A DNA stretch of 64,000 nucleotides, taken from positions 1 through 64,000 of the forward strand of contig JAKPOP010000010.1 in the NCBI GenBank assembly GCA_029547805.1. The letters run 5' to 3'. The notes beneath the pieces are model-generated. The model had not been told where the DNA came from. It did not search any database and saw only the letters and a program-made list of their open reading frames with translations. Below, piece after piece: positions 7,487 through 16,353 of this stretch. Both the position numbers and the translations under genes were made by a program. Origin of the DNA: Deltaproteobacteria bacterium (GTDB lineage Bacteria; Myxococcota_A; UBA9042; DTJE01). The stretch's first letter is position 1. Each line of letters starts with the position of its first letter.

Positions 7487-10400
7487 TCAGGGGACTTGCA
7501 TCTCCCCGGCATTGATGGACTGGTAACCGTTCTCGGACCCGTCGGCCCCGGGACCGGCGTTGAGGTCGCAGTAGAGCCAGGTGGCGCCCCGGTCACCGGA
7601 GAACCGGTAGGCGTAGTCGTGGTTCCCGGTGGCCGGGACCGTCAGGACCGCCATCCACTCGTCGTTGTTGGACTCCCCCCACTCCGACCCGTCATACCCG
7701 TCGTTCCAGGCGGCGGGCAACCAGGTCCAGAGGGCCCCGGTCGGGTCGCTTCCGTCCGGCCCGTATCCCACCTGGGCCCGGAGGGTCGGGTAGTGCTCCG
7801 TCCGGGTGGTCCGGGTCGTCAGCCCCGCGGTGTAGAAACGCCCGTAGACCGTCACGACGGTCCCCTGGGCCTCGTGGATGCTGGCCGGGTACTGGAGCCG
7901 ACACCACTGGATGGGGACCACGCAGGCGGGATAGGACTCGCAGTCGGGGTCCCAGCAGTCCGTCAGGCCATCCTGGTCGTCATCACCGGAGTTGTTGCAG
8001 CAGGACTCGTTCTGGGGCTGGCAGACCCCGGCGGCATCGCAGGTGTCGCCGGTCGTGCAGGCGTTCCCGTCATCGCAGGTGCGGCCCGGGACCGGGTCGT
8101 ATCGGCAGGCCCCGGTCTGGGGGATGCAGACGTTGTCGGTGCACGAGTTCCCATCGTCGCAGACCACGGGAGTCCCGGGGAGGCAGCCCTGGACCGGGTC
8201 GCAGGACTCGACCCCGTCGCAGGGATTCTCGTTGTCGCACCGGAGCGGCACCCCCGGCACGCAGAGGTCGAGCGTCTCGTTGCAGACTTCCTGGCCGTTG
8301 CAGAGGTCATCGTCCACGCACCGGTCGAATCCCTCTCGGGGAGACAGGCATCCGCCCAGGGGGTCGCAGCCCTCCTCGCCGTTGCAGAACAGGCCATCCT
8401 GGCAGTCCAGAGCCACGCCAGGAAGGCATCCCAGCACCGGGTCGCAGGTCTCGAGGCCGTTGCAGACGTTCTGGTCGTCGCAGGCCGGCGGGATGCCGGC
8501 CTGGCACCCTGCCACCGGGTCGCAGGTCTCGAAGCCATTGCAGGCGTCGCCGTCATCGCACTGGAGCGGCACCCCCGGCACGCAGCCCGTGCCCTCGACG
8601 CAGGTCTCCAGGCCGTTGCAGGTGTCGCCGTCATCGCAGGGGGGAGGCGCCCCGGGAACGCAACCGGCCGCCGGGTCACAGGTCTCCGCCCCGTTGCAGA
8701 ACAGGCCGTCGTCGCAGGACAGAGGCGTCCCGGCCACGCAGCCGATCCCCTCCTGGCAGGTCTCGACCCCGTTGCAGGCATCGTGGTCATCGCAGGGCAA
8801 GGGGACCCCCGGCACGCAGCCCACCGCCGGGTCGCAGGTCTCCACCCCGTTGCACGCGAGGCCATCGTCGCAGACCGGCGGTGGCGCCGCCCGGCACCCC
8901 AGGACCGGGTCGCAGGTCTCCACCCCGTTGCAGGCATTGCCGTCGCTGCACTGGAGGGGGCTGCCCGGCACGCAGACATGGAGATCCTCGAAGCACATCT
9001 CCTGGCCGTTGCAGATGTCTCCGTCGTCGCAGGGAGGCCGATCGACCACGCACCCCCTGGCCGGGTCACAGTGCCCCTCCCCGTTGCACCACCCCGGTTG
9101 ATCGCAGACGGGAGGGGTCCCGGGCAGGCACGCCCCGGTCTGGGGCACGCAGGTCTCGACGCCGTTGCAGGCGTCGCCGTCATTGCAGGGGATCGGGGTC
9201 CCCGGGACACAACCCTCGGCCGGGTCGCAGGTCTCCACCCCGTTGCAGGCATCCTGGTCGTCGCAGTGCAATGGCGTGCCTGGCACACAGGCACCATTCG
9301 TCGGGTCGCAGGTCTCCACCCCGTTGCAGGCATCCTGGTCGTCGCAGAGAACCGGGGTTCCCGGCACGCAGCCCGTTGTGGGGTCGCAGGTCTCCACCCC
9401 GTTGCAGGCATCCCCGTCGTCGCAGAGAACCGGGGTTCCCGGCACGCAGCCCGCTGTGGGGTCGCAGGTCTCCACCCCGTTGCAGGCATCCCCGTCGTCG
9501 CAGGTCAACGGTGTCCCGGCCACGCAGCCCGTTGCCGGGTCGCAGGTCTCCAGGCCGTTACAGGCGTCCCCGTCGTCGCAGACCGGAGGCGTGCCGGCCA
9601 GGCACAGCCCCGTGTGGGGGTCGCAGGTCTCCAGACCATTGCAGGCATCGCCATCGCTGCAGTCCACCGGCAGGTGGCGGATCTCGCCGGTGGTGGGGAT
9701 GCAGAGGTCCACCGTGCAGGGGTTCTGGTCGTCCACCGGGACCGGGACGGACCGGCACTCCCCCGCCTGGGCGTCGCAGCGCTCGACCGTGCAGAGGTTG
9801 TCGTCCTGAGGGCAGAGGTCCTGGTGGGTGACCTCGCCGGTCGATGGGTCGCAGCGATCCTCCGTGCAGTCCAGGCCGTCGGAGATGTCCCGGGGCCGGA
9901 ACGCGCAGGTCCCGTCCTCCGGAATGCAGGAGTCCTCGGTGCAGAGGTCCTGGTCGTCGCAGGTCACCGGATCGCCCGGCAGGCAGCCCTGGATGGCATC
10001 ACAGGTCTCGAGGCCATTGCAGGCGTCGCCGTCGTCGCAGGTCAGGGGCCTCCCGGGCCTGCAGACCCCATCGGCCGTGGCGTCGCACCACTCAATCCCG
10101 TTGCAGACGTCCCCGTCGTCGCAGAGGACCGGGTTGCCCGGCACGCATCCCCCCGCGTCGGGGTCGCAATATTCCAGGCCGTTGCAGGGGTCGCCGTCGG
10201 TGCAGGACCGCCAACGGAGCGGCTGGCAGGACCCGTCCCGGCAACGACTCTCCAGCACGCAGGGGTTCGGCAGTTCACAGGATGCCGTGTTGGCCACATG
10301 GACGACCCCCTCCAGCAGGTCGCACCGGTCATCGGTGCAGGGATTTCCATCGTCCAGCGACAGGGGCGTGCCCACGCAGTTTCCCTGATCGCACCGGTCG

Positions 10401-11380
10401 TCCACCGTGCAGGCGCTCCCGTCGCTGCACGGCGTCCCGGTCCGGGGGTCATGGATGCACTGGCCGGCCTCGCAGCGGTCGGCGGTGCACTCGTTGGCAT
10501 CGTCGCAGGACATCGGGGAACCGGCGACACATCTCCCCTCGACGCAGGAATCCCCCACCGTGCAGGGGTCTCCGTCCTCGCAGGCCCCCTCCCGGCTCCG
10601 ATAGACGCAGCCCTGGCCGGGAACGCAGGCGTCCTCGGTGCACTCCTGGTGGTCGTCGCAGACCACCGTGGCCTCGCCCTGGCAGGTCCCCTCCCGGCAG
10701 GCGTCGTTCTGGGTACAGGGGTCCAGGTCGTCGCAGGGCTGGCCCTCGTTGTCCGGGACGGCCACGCACTGCCCCGTAGAGGGATCGCAGGCCCTCGCCA
10801 GGCAGGGGTCCGGCAGGTCGTCGGGACAGGAGACCACGGACTCCGGGTCCACCTGGCAGGTCCACGGCGTCCTGGACCGGTCGCAGAAAAGCGTCCCGTT
10901 GCACAGGTCCCCGTCCTCGAATGCCGTGCAGTCGCCGTCCTCCGTGCACTGGCAGACGTTGCTCCCCGAAACGCACTGCCCGGATCGGCAGACGTCCCCG
11001 GTCGTGCAGGGATTGCCGTCCTCACAGGTCGTCTCCTCCGGGGCATCCTGACGCACGCACTGGCAGGTGCCCGGGTCGCAGACCGCGACCTCGCAGGCCC
11101 CCAGGTCCGGGAAGGTCTCCCGGCAGTCCCCGTTCTCCCGGCACTCGCAGGCGTCGGTGACCTCCCCGGGGGACGGGTCGGCAGCCGGGACCTCCGCGGG
11201 ACGATCGGCCCCCAGGTCCTGGGTCGTGCCGTCCTCTCCCGCGCCGGTGTCCGACGAAAGTTCCGGCAGATCGCGGACAGCATCCATGCCTGAGTCGCCT
11301 GGGGACCCGGTCCCGCCGGAACAGGCCCCCGCGAACAGCACCGCGACCACCGCCACGGTCCGCCACCCTGCATTCTTCAT
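7487..11380 (-). CDS. Giant cysteine-rich repeat lipoprotein with C-terminal beta domain
   Basis: 1297 residues from ATG 11380, chosen because it begins a lipoprotein signal (MKNAGWRTVAVVAVLFAGAC). An acidic linker leads into dozens of cysteine-rich units from about residue 70 to 1150. Two unit types alternate: CDDGxPCTxDxC near the N-terminus, and CNGxETCDPxxGCxPGTPxxCDDGD in the centre. At about 1130-1160 a DDDQDGLTDCWDPDC segment, typical of deltaproteobacterial surface proteins, links to a C-terminal domain (about 1163-1297) rich in aromatics and GSDPTGALWTW / YAYRFSGDRGATW motifs. That domain is probably a beta sandwich of unknown ligand. Expected location is the outer cell surface. It shares architecture with the two proteins at 101-4947. 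No catalytic motif was seen. Confidence 0.85.
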   Translation of the reverse strand: MKNAGWRTVAVVAVLFAGACSGGTGSPGDSGMDAVRDLPELSSDTGAGEDGTTQDLGADRPAEVPAADPSPGEVTDACECRENGDCRETFPDLGACEVAVCDPGTCQCVRQDAPEETTCEDGNPCTTGDVCRSGQCVSGSNVCQCTEDGDCTAFEDGDLCNGTLFCDRSRTPWTCQVDPESVVSCPDDLPDPCLARACDPSTGQCVAVPDNEGQPCDDLDPCTQNDACREGTCQGEATVVCDDHQECTEDACVPGQGCVYRSREGACEDGDPCTVGDSCVEGRCVAGSPMSCDDANECTADRCEAGQCIHDPRTGTPCSDGSACTVDDRCDQGNCVGTPLSLDDGNPCTDDRCDLLEGVVHVANTASCELPNPCVLESRCRDGSCQPLRWRSCTDGDPCNGLEYCDPDAGGCVPGNPVLCDDGDVCNGIEWCDATADGVCRPGRPLTCDDGDACNGLETCDAIQGCLPGDPVTCDDQDLCTEDSCIPEDGTCAFRPRDISDGLDCTEDRCDPSTGEVTHQDLCPQDDNLCTVERCDAQAGECRSVPVPVDDQNPCTVDLCIPTTGEIRHLPVDCSDGDACNGLETCDPHTGLCLAGTPPVCDDGDACNGLETCDPATGCVAGTPLTCDDGDACNGVETCDPTAGCVPGTPVLCDDGDACNGVETCDPTTGCVPGTPVLCDDQDACNGVETCDPTNGACVPGTPLHCDDQDACNGVETCDPAEGCVPGTPIPCNDGDACNGVETCVPQTGACLPGTPPVCDQPGWCNGEGHCDPARGCVVDRPPCDDGDICNGQEMCFEDLHVCVPGSPLQCSDGNACNGVETCDPVLGCRAAPPPVCDDGLACNGVETCDPAVGCVPGVPLPCDDHDACNGVETCQEGIGCVAGTPLSCDDGLFCNGAETCDPAAGCVPGAPPPCDDGDTCNGLETCVEGTGCVPGVPLQCDDGDACNGFETCDPVAGCQAGIPPACDDQNVCNGLETCDPVLGCLPGVALDCQDGLFCNGEEGCDPLGGCLSPREGFDRCVDDDLCNGQEVCNETLDLCVPGVPLRCDNENPCDGVESCDPVQGCLPGTPVVCDDGNSCTDNVCIPQTGACRYDPVPGRTCDDGNACTTGDTCDAAGVCQPQNESCCNNSGDDDQDGLTDCWDPDCESYPACVVPIQWCRLQYPASIHEAQGTVVTVYGRFYTAGLTTRTTRTEHYPTLRAQVGYGPDGSDPTGALWTWLPAAWNDGYDGSEWGESNNDEWMAVLTVPATGNHDYAYRFSGDRGATWLYCDLNAGPGADGSENGYQSINAGEMQVP
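7960..11180 (-). repeat. Protein-coding Cys-rich repeat array (third protein)
   Basis: About 3.2 kb of tandem cysteine-rich units. The central part (about 8400-9600) holds near-identical copies of the CNGVETCDPxxGCVPGTP unit, some differing by only a few bases over about 75 bases, so recent duplication or gene conversion is likely. Assembly collapse is also possible here. Confidence 0.75.
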
Positions 11381-11447
11381 GGTCACCTCTGGTGAGTGGA
11401 TGCCCAGCAACAGGCGCGCCTCGTCACGACTACTGTCGGGCTTCATT

Positions 11448-13022
11448 CTACGCGGGGAGGGAGGCCTCTTCCAGGGGGGAATCCACGGACGGCCCGGGAA
11501 ACGCCCGGAGGAAGGCCCGGACCACGGTGGGGTCGAACTGCCTCCCGGCCCCCCGTTCGATCTCGCGGCTTGCCTCCCGGTGGGACAGTGCCGCGCGATA
11601 GGGCCGGTCGGAGGTCATCGCGTCGTAGGCATCGGCCACGGCGATCACGCGGGCCACCAGCGGGATGCGTTCCCCCGACAGGCCATCGGGGTACCCGGTC
11701 CCGTCCCAGTGCTCGTGGTGGTGCAGCACCGCCTCCAGGGCCTCCCGCAGGAAGCCCACCGGGTGCAGGATGCTGTCACCGATGACCGGGTGGCGCTCGA
11801 TCGCCGCCCGCTCCTCCTGGTCCAGGTGCCCCTTCTTGAGCAGCACGCTGTCCCGGACTCCGATCTTGCCGATGTCGTGCAGCAAGGCCGCCTGTTCCAG
11901 GCACTCCAGGTCCGTCGGAGACATCTCGAGGCCCCCGGCGATGCGCAGGGCATAGGATCGGACCCGCTCCGAGTGGCCCCGGGTGTAGGAGTCCCGCATC
12001 TCCAGCGCCTGGGCCAGGGCCCGGATCGTCTGGTAGAAGTTTCGTCGGTTCGCCTCGTTGAGCCGGGCATTCTCCAACGCCGCGGCAATCTGGTGCGCGA
12101 AGGTGGCGAAGAGTTCCAGGCTCGTCTCGTTGAAGGCATCGGGCTTCGGGCTCTCGGCGGCCAGGACGCCCACCGCGCCGTAGGGTCCCATGATGGGGGC
12201 AACCATTTCGCACCGGGCGTCGGACCTCCCCGGCAGGTGGTCCGGCGCCTCGGAGACGTCGGCGATCAGCAGGGGCCGTCCCTGTTCCAGGCACCGCCAG
12301 GACACGCCCTGCCCCCGGGGGATCCGCTGGCCGTTCCGGACCCCTCCCTCGAACCCGTAGTGGGACCGGACCACCAGGTCGTCGCCGTCCCGGAGCAGCA
12401 GCGCGCAGGACCGGAAGAAGAGCGACTGCCGGGCCAGGTCCAGGGCCCCGGCGACCAGGCCGTCGAGGTCCGTGAACGTGGCGATCCGCATGCCGATCTC
12501 GTTCAGCGTGGTGAGGTCCTTCGCCCACCGGGCCAGACGCTCCTGTTCCCGGAAGGCCGCCTCCACGAGCCGGACGTTCCGGAGGGCCACCGAGAGGTTC
12601 GACCCGAAGAGGCCCAGGGCCTCCTCGAGGTCCCTGATTGCCTCCCCGGGGTCCCCCCGGCGGCCGGTCAGCAACCCCACCCAGTCCGCATCGACGTGCA
12701 GGGGGACCGCGCACCACCACTCGCCGTCCCTCAGGGCCACTCGGGCCTTCGAGGCCTGGAGGGGGCCCGACAGCCACTGCGACAACGCCTCCCGAGACAG
12801 GTCCCGGGACGCGGCAGGCGACCACCCCCGAGAACAGATCAGCGTCCCCTCGCGTTCCAGGGCCCGGGCCGGGTCCTCGCCGATCTCCCAGGCCAGCACC
12901 GCGGCGGACTCGAACTGAAAGATGCGCTCGGCCCACCAGAGGCCCCGTTCCACGACCTCCCGGAGCGAGTGCCCCTGCTGGACCTCCACCCCGGCATTCG
13001 CAAGCCATCGAAACCAGCTCAT
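11448..13022 (-). CDS. GAF-GAF-HD-GYP putative cyclic-di-GMP phosphodiesterase
   Basis: 524 residues from ATG 13022 (MSWFRWL), chosen for the G-rich ribosome site upstream and because sequence further upstream has no family character. Two GAF-like sensory domains lie at about 20-150 and 170-315. The second contains the typical GQRIPRGQGVSW segment. A helical linker leads to an HD-GYP domain (about 325-510) with HDIGKIG, HHEHWDGTGYPDGL and DAYDAMTSDRPYR, so the metal-binding and GYP residues are intact. The family hydrolyses cyclic di-GMP in the cytoplasm. No membrane segment or receiver domain is present, so input is probably a small molecule sensed by the GAF domains. It is divergent from manC, which may place exopolysaccharide precursor supply and c-di-GMP turnover under shared control (inference). 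Confidence 0.9.
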   Translation of the reverse strand: MSWFRWLANAGVEVQQGHSLREVVERGLWWAERIFQFESAAVLAWEIGEDPARALEREGTLICSRGWSPAASRDLSREALSQWLSGPLQASKARVALRDGEWWCAVPLHVDADWVGLLTGRRGDPGEAIRDLEEALGLFGSNLSVALRNVRLVEAAFREQERLARWAKDLTTLNEIGMRIATFTDLDGLVAGALDLARQSLFFRSCALLLRDGDDLVVRSHYGFEGGVRNGQRIPRGQGVSWRCLEQGRPLLIADVSEAPDHLPGRSDARCEMVAPIMGPYGAVGVLAAESPKPDAFNETSLELFATFAHQIAAALENARLNEANRRNFYQTIRALAQALEMRDSYTRGHSERVRSYALRIAGGLEMSPTDLECLEQAALLHDIGKIGVRDSVLLKKGHLDQEERAAIERHPVIGDSILHPVGFLREALEAVLHHHEHWDGTGYPDGLSGERIPLVARVIAVADAYDAMTSDRPYRAALSHREASREIERGAGRQFDPTVVRAFLRAFPGPSVDSPLEEASLPA

Positions 13023-13125
13023 GGCGGGAGCACCCCCGTGCACATGCCCCAGGCTAGCACCCGGCGGAACCGGGTGCCAAACCCGTGCAGCAGCGAGGCA
13101 ACCTTTCCAGGCGAGTTTCCTGGAT

Positions 13126-13158
13126 CCGGGAACCAGCGCATGGTCCCGGAACCAGCGC
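13126..13158 (+). promoter_or_regulatory. Repeated AACCAGCGC element upstream of manC
   Basis: CCGGGAACCAGCGC at 13126-13139 and CCCGGAACCAGCGC at 13145-13158 are near-identical direct repeats 19 bases apart. The first also forms an imperfect palindrome with TGGTCCCGG at 13141-13149. They lie in the 211-base region between divergent manC and the HD-GYP gene. Candidate operator; not tested. Confidence 0.3.
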
Positions 13159-13170
13159 CCCAGGAACGAC

Positions 13171-13198
13171 GTTGCCAAGAGGCGCCCTTGATGGCAAC
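13171..13198. promoter_or_regulatory. Dyad in the manC/HD-GYP divergent region
   Basis: GTTGCCA at 13171-13177 and TGGCAAC at 13192-13198 form a perfect 7-base inverted repeat with 14 bases between, 36 bases upstream of the manC start. Candidate regulator site or leader hairpin. Confidence 0.3.
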
Positions 13199-13233
13199 CT
13201 TGCCGGAGTCGGTCGCCGGAGGGAGGACCTGGC

Positions 13234-14328
13234 ATGGATACGCAACCGTCACTCTTCGCGCTGCTGCTGGCCGGGGGCAAGGGGACCCGATTCTGGCCCC
13301 TCTCCCGGGAGGACCACCCCAAGCAACTGCTGAAACTCTTCTCGGACAAGACGCTGGTCGAGGAGACCTACGACCGCGTCCACCCCCTGATCCCCAGCGA
13401 GCGGGTCTTCGTCGCCACCTCCCTGGGGCTCGCCCCGAGGCTCATGAGCCTCTTCCCCAACATCCAGCGGGAGAACTTCATCGTCGAGCCTCTGCCCCGA
13501 AGCACGGCCCCCTGCATCGCCGTGGCGGCCCGGATGATCCGCCGACGGGACCCCGAGGCCGTCATCGCCGTGCTGCCCTCGGACCACTTCGTCGCCGACG
13601 TCCACACCTTCCAGGAGGTGATCCAGGCGGCGGCCCTCCGGGCGTCCCGAGGGGCCATCGTCACGCTGGGCATCACCCCGACGCACCCCGAGACGGGCTA
13701 CGGGTACATCCGCTTCGGGGAGTTCGAGGACGACATCGAGGTGGCCGAGACCCACTTCCGGCCCCGGGTGATCCAGGCCTTCGTCGAGAAGCCGGACCAT
13801 GCCACCGCCGTGGGCTACCTGAAGGCGGGCCGCTACCTGTGGAACAGCGGCATCTTCGTCTTCCGGGCCGACACGATGGACGAGGCGATTCGACGGCACC
13901 TCCCGGGGCTTGCGGAGGCGGTGGATGCCCTCTTCCAGATGGGGTCGGTGGACCCCGACAGCGACGAGGCGCTCCGGGTCTGGAGCGCGATGCCGGCCAT
14001 CAGCATCGACTACGGGGTCATGGAGAAGGCCGAGGGGCTCGTCGTGATCCCGGCGTCCTTCGGCTGGTCCGACGTGGGGACCTGGCGGGCCCTGGCCTCC
14101 TTCCCCACCGACAGCAACGAGAACTTCATCTATGGCCGGGTCCTGGCGGTGGATTCCCGGCGCAACGTGCTCTACTCCTCCTCGGGGCTGCTGGCGACCC
14201 TGGGCCTGGAGAACATGGTGGTGGTGGTGACCCGGGGGGCCGTGCTGGTCTGCCCGGCGGACCGGACCCAGGACGTCCGGATGCTGGTCGAGGAACTCCG
14301 CAACCGCAACCAGACCGAGTACCTCTGA
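13234..14328 (+). CDS. manC: Mannose-1-phosphate guanylyltransferase
   Basis: 364 residues. The nucleotidyltransferase signature LAGGKGTRFWPLSREDHPKQ at residues 12-31 binds GTP and metal. FVEKP and YLWNSGIFVF, typical of GDP-mannose pyrophosphorylases, follow in the middle. The C-terminal left-handed helix domain is short and there is no fused isomerase, so this is the single-function form. The enzyme makes GDP-mannose from mannose-1-phosphate and GTP for polysaccharide and glycan synthesis. The ATG at 13234 follows GGAGGGAGG. The YchF-like gene begins 17 bases after its stop, so the two are probably co-transcribed. The matching phosphomannomutase is at 22851. Confidence 0.92.
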   Translation: MDTQPSLFALLLAGGKGTRFWPLSREDHPKQLLKLFSDKTLVEETYDRVHPLIPSERVFVATSLGLAPRLMSLFPNIQRENFIVEPLPRSTAPCIAVAARMIRRRDPEAVIAVLPSDHFVADVHTFQEVIQAAALRASRGAIVTLGITPTHPETGYGYIRFGEFEDDIEVAETHFRPRVIQAFVEKPDHATAVGYLKAGRYLWNSGIFVFRADTMDEAIRRHLPGLAEAVDALFQMGSVDPDSDEALRVWSAMPAISIDYGVMEKAEGLVVIPASFGWSDVGTWRALASFPTDSNENFIYGRVLAVDSRRNVLYSSSGLLATLGLENMVVVVTRGAVLVCPADRTQDVRMLVEELRNRNQTEYL

Positions 14329-14345
14329 CCCGCGAGGAGACGGCG

Positions 14346-15404
14346 ATGAAGGTGGCGCTGGTCGGCCTGCCCCAGAGCGGCAAGACCTCGTTGTTCCAGG
14401 CCCTGACCGGTTCCTCGGGACACGCGTCCCGGGGTTCCCTGAACCTGGGCACCGTGAAGGTGCCGGACCCCCGGGTGGACCGGCTGGCGGAGATCTACCA
14501 GCCCAAGCGGCGGGTCTATGCCACGGTGGAGGTGGTCGAGGCGAACACCCCGGCGGCGACCGGGGAGCGGCGGCCGGGGCAGTCGGCCCTGGACGCGGCG
14601 TTCCTGAACCTGGTGAAGCCGATGGACGCCTTCCTGCTGGTGCTGCGGGCCTTCGACGACGAGGGGCTCTGCGACCCCCGGGCAGACCTCCGGGTATTGC
14701 TGGACGAGATGGCCTTCGCGGACCTGCTGGTGCTGGAGTCCCGGCTGGAACGGGACGAGGCGGATCGCAAGAAGGGCAAGCCCGGCATGGCGGCGGAGGA
14801 ACGGGAGGCCCTGCTGGCCTGCCATCGGCTGCTCAACGAGGGGCGGCGCATCGTCGAGGACGAGGGGCTGGCCAGGAGCCCGTGGCTTCGGGCCTATGCC
14901 TTCCTGACGGCCCGGCCGGCCATCGCCGTGCTGAACGTCCGGGACGAGGACGCGGCGGCCGGGCCTGCCGTGCTGGAACGGTTCGGCCTTGCGGACCCGG
15001 GACTGCCGTGCTTCCCGTGCAGCGCCCGCCTGGAGGCCGAGGTGGCCGAACTGCCCGAGGAGGACCGCCCGGCGTTCCTGCGGGAACTGGGGATCTCGGA
15101 GCCGGCGGTGAACGTCGTGTTGCGGGAGGTCTATGGTGCCCTGGGGCTGATCTCCTTCCTGACGGCCGGCGAGGACGAGTGCCGGGCCTGGCCCATCCGC
15201 CGGGGGACCCTGGCGCCCCAGGCGGCGGGGGTGGTCCACAGCGACATCGAGAAGGGCTTCATCCGGGCCGAGGTGATCTCCTACGAGGACTTCATGGCCC
15301 TGGGGAGCGAGGCGGCGGCCCGGAAGGCCGGCCGCTACCGCCTTGAGGGCCGCGAGTACGAGGTCCGCGACGGCGACATCGTGCATTTCCGGTTCAACGT
15401 ATAG
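14346..15404 (+). CDS. YchF/Obg-like protein with degenerate G domain
   Basis: 352 residues. The P-loop GLPQSGKT is at residues 7-14, and the following segment (TVKVPDPRVDRLAEIYQPKR) is clearly that of YchF (OLA1), a universally conserved ATPase of the Obg family. The C-terminal DUF933/TGS-like part is well kept (KGFIRAEVISYEDF, GREYEVRDGDIVHFRFNV). The G3 region, normally DIAGLVKGASKGEGLGN, is replaced: E65-A-N-T-P and unrelated sequence stand where the DxxG motif should be. Nucleotide hydrolysis may therefore be lost or altered. This looks like a divergent paralogue rather than the housekeeping YchF. It follows manC by 17 bases. Confidence 0.8.
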   Translation: MKVALVGLPQSGKTSLFQALTGSSGHASRGSLNLGTVKVPDPRVDRLAEIYQPKRRVYATVEVVEANTPAATGERRPGQSALDAAFLNLVKPMDAFLLVLRAFDDEGLCDPRADLRVLLDEMAFADLLVLESRLERDEADRKKGKPGMAAEEREALLACHRLLNEGRRIVEDEGLARSPWLRAYAFLTARPAIAVLNVRDEDAAAGPAVLERFGLADPGLPCFPCSARLEAEVAELPEEDRPAFLRELGISEPAVNVVLREVYGALGLISFLTAGEDECRAWPIRRGTLAPQAAGVVHSDIEKGFIRAEVISYEDFMALGSEAAARKAGRYRLEGREYEVRDGDIVHFRFNV

Positions 15405-15558
15405 CCCTGACGGCCCAGTCGGAAACCTGCGTCACCGTCCCGGAGCGCCTCCTGCCGGAATCGGTCCGGTCGCGCCGCCCGATGGACCCACGGAGGCTCT
15501 GGAGGTTCGTCGGGGGAACGGGATTCCACGAAGGGGGAAGGGAGAGGCGATCAGGCGG

Positions 15559-16353
15559 TCAGAAGCGCATCCGGGCGCCGATGCCCACGGCCTTGTTGTC
15601 GAAGGCGTTGCCGACCGGAGGCTTCAGGTTCGCCAGCACGAAGGAGGCGTAGAGGTCCAGTGTGCCCCGGACCAGGGTCCCGCCCAGGGTCAGGGCCGCC
15701 GGGATCGCCACCCGGTCCCCGAAGGAGCCGGCGCTGGGCCGCAGGCCGAAGTCCGTCCCGAAGGACAGGTCCAGGAACAACTGGCGGATGGGGTTGTAGG
15801 TCAGCCCGTACTGAAGACCCAGCGTCATCTGGGGGAAGTCGCCGCCGGAGGTGGGATAGTCGTCCGCCACGAACCCCACCAGGAAGTTCAGCGCCGCGTG
15901 GACCTTCAGCATGTCCCGGACCGCGATCCACTGGAACGGAATCCCCAGCATGAGCCCGACGCGCTGCTTGCTGAAGGAGTCGACGAAGGTCCGGTCGCCG
16001 GGAGCGAAGAGATGCAGCTCGGCCGCCAGCATGTCGATGAAGCGGTAGCGGGCCGCAATGTCAAAGCCCCCGAACTTCGCGCCGGCGAGCCCCGAGGAGT
16101 AGTTCATGGCCTCGATGCCCAGGCCCAGTTCAAAGTTCCGCACGACGCCCCACTGGGCCCCAACGCCCAGGGTGATGTCCTTCGCCATGCGCCCCTTGAT
16201 CAGTCCCAGGCCCAGGTCCAGGCCCGTCTGGACCATGCCGGCATCCAGCACCAGCGGGCGGGCGGCATAGGCCTCGGGATAGCCCTCGGTGTCCTGGGCA
16301 GCGGCGACCACCGGCAGGACCATGACGCACAGAAACGGAATCACTCGCTTCAT
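15559..16353 (-). CDS. Putative outer-membrane beta-barrel protein
   Basis: 264 residues from ATG 16353, which has AGGAG six bases upstream and begins a clear signal peptide (MKRVIPFLCVMVLPVVAAAQ). The mature part alternates polar and hydrophobic residues with many Gly and aromatic turns (LDAGMVQTGLDLGLGLIKG, YSSGLAGAKFGGFDIAARYRF) and ends in an aromatic residue (IGARMRF). This is the usual pattern for an outer-membrane barrel. No enzymatic motif and no named family were recognised. It is convergent with the YchF-like gene and divergent from msrB. Confidence 0.75.
   Translation of the reverse strand: MKRVIPFLCVMVLPVVAAAQDTEGYPEAYAARPLVLDAGMVQTGLDLGLGLIKGRMAKDITLGVGAQWGVVRNFELGLGIEAMNYSSGLAGAKFGGFDIAARYRFIDMLAAELHLFAPGDRTFVDSFSKQRVGLMLGIPFQWIAVRDMLKVHAALNFLVGFVADDYPTSGGDFPQMTLGLQYGLTYNPIRQLFLDLSFGTDFGLRPSAGSFGDRVAIPAALTLGGTLVRGTLDLYASFVLANLKPPVGNAFDNKAVGIGARMRF

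Noticed and set aside
7960-11180. Regular short repeats that at first look like a CRISPR or satellite array
   Set aside because: The period follows codons of Cys-rich protein units, copies vary at synonymous sites, and there are no constant repeats with unique spacers or cas genes.
11067-14345. Long plus-strand open frame that joins in front of the YchF-like gene
   Set aside because: It crosses manC in another frame and opposes the HD-GYP gene. Only the part from ATG 14346 has family character.
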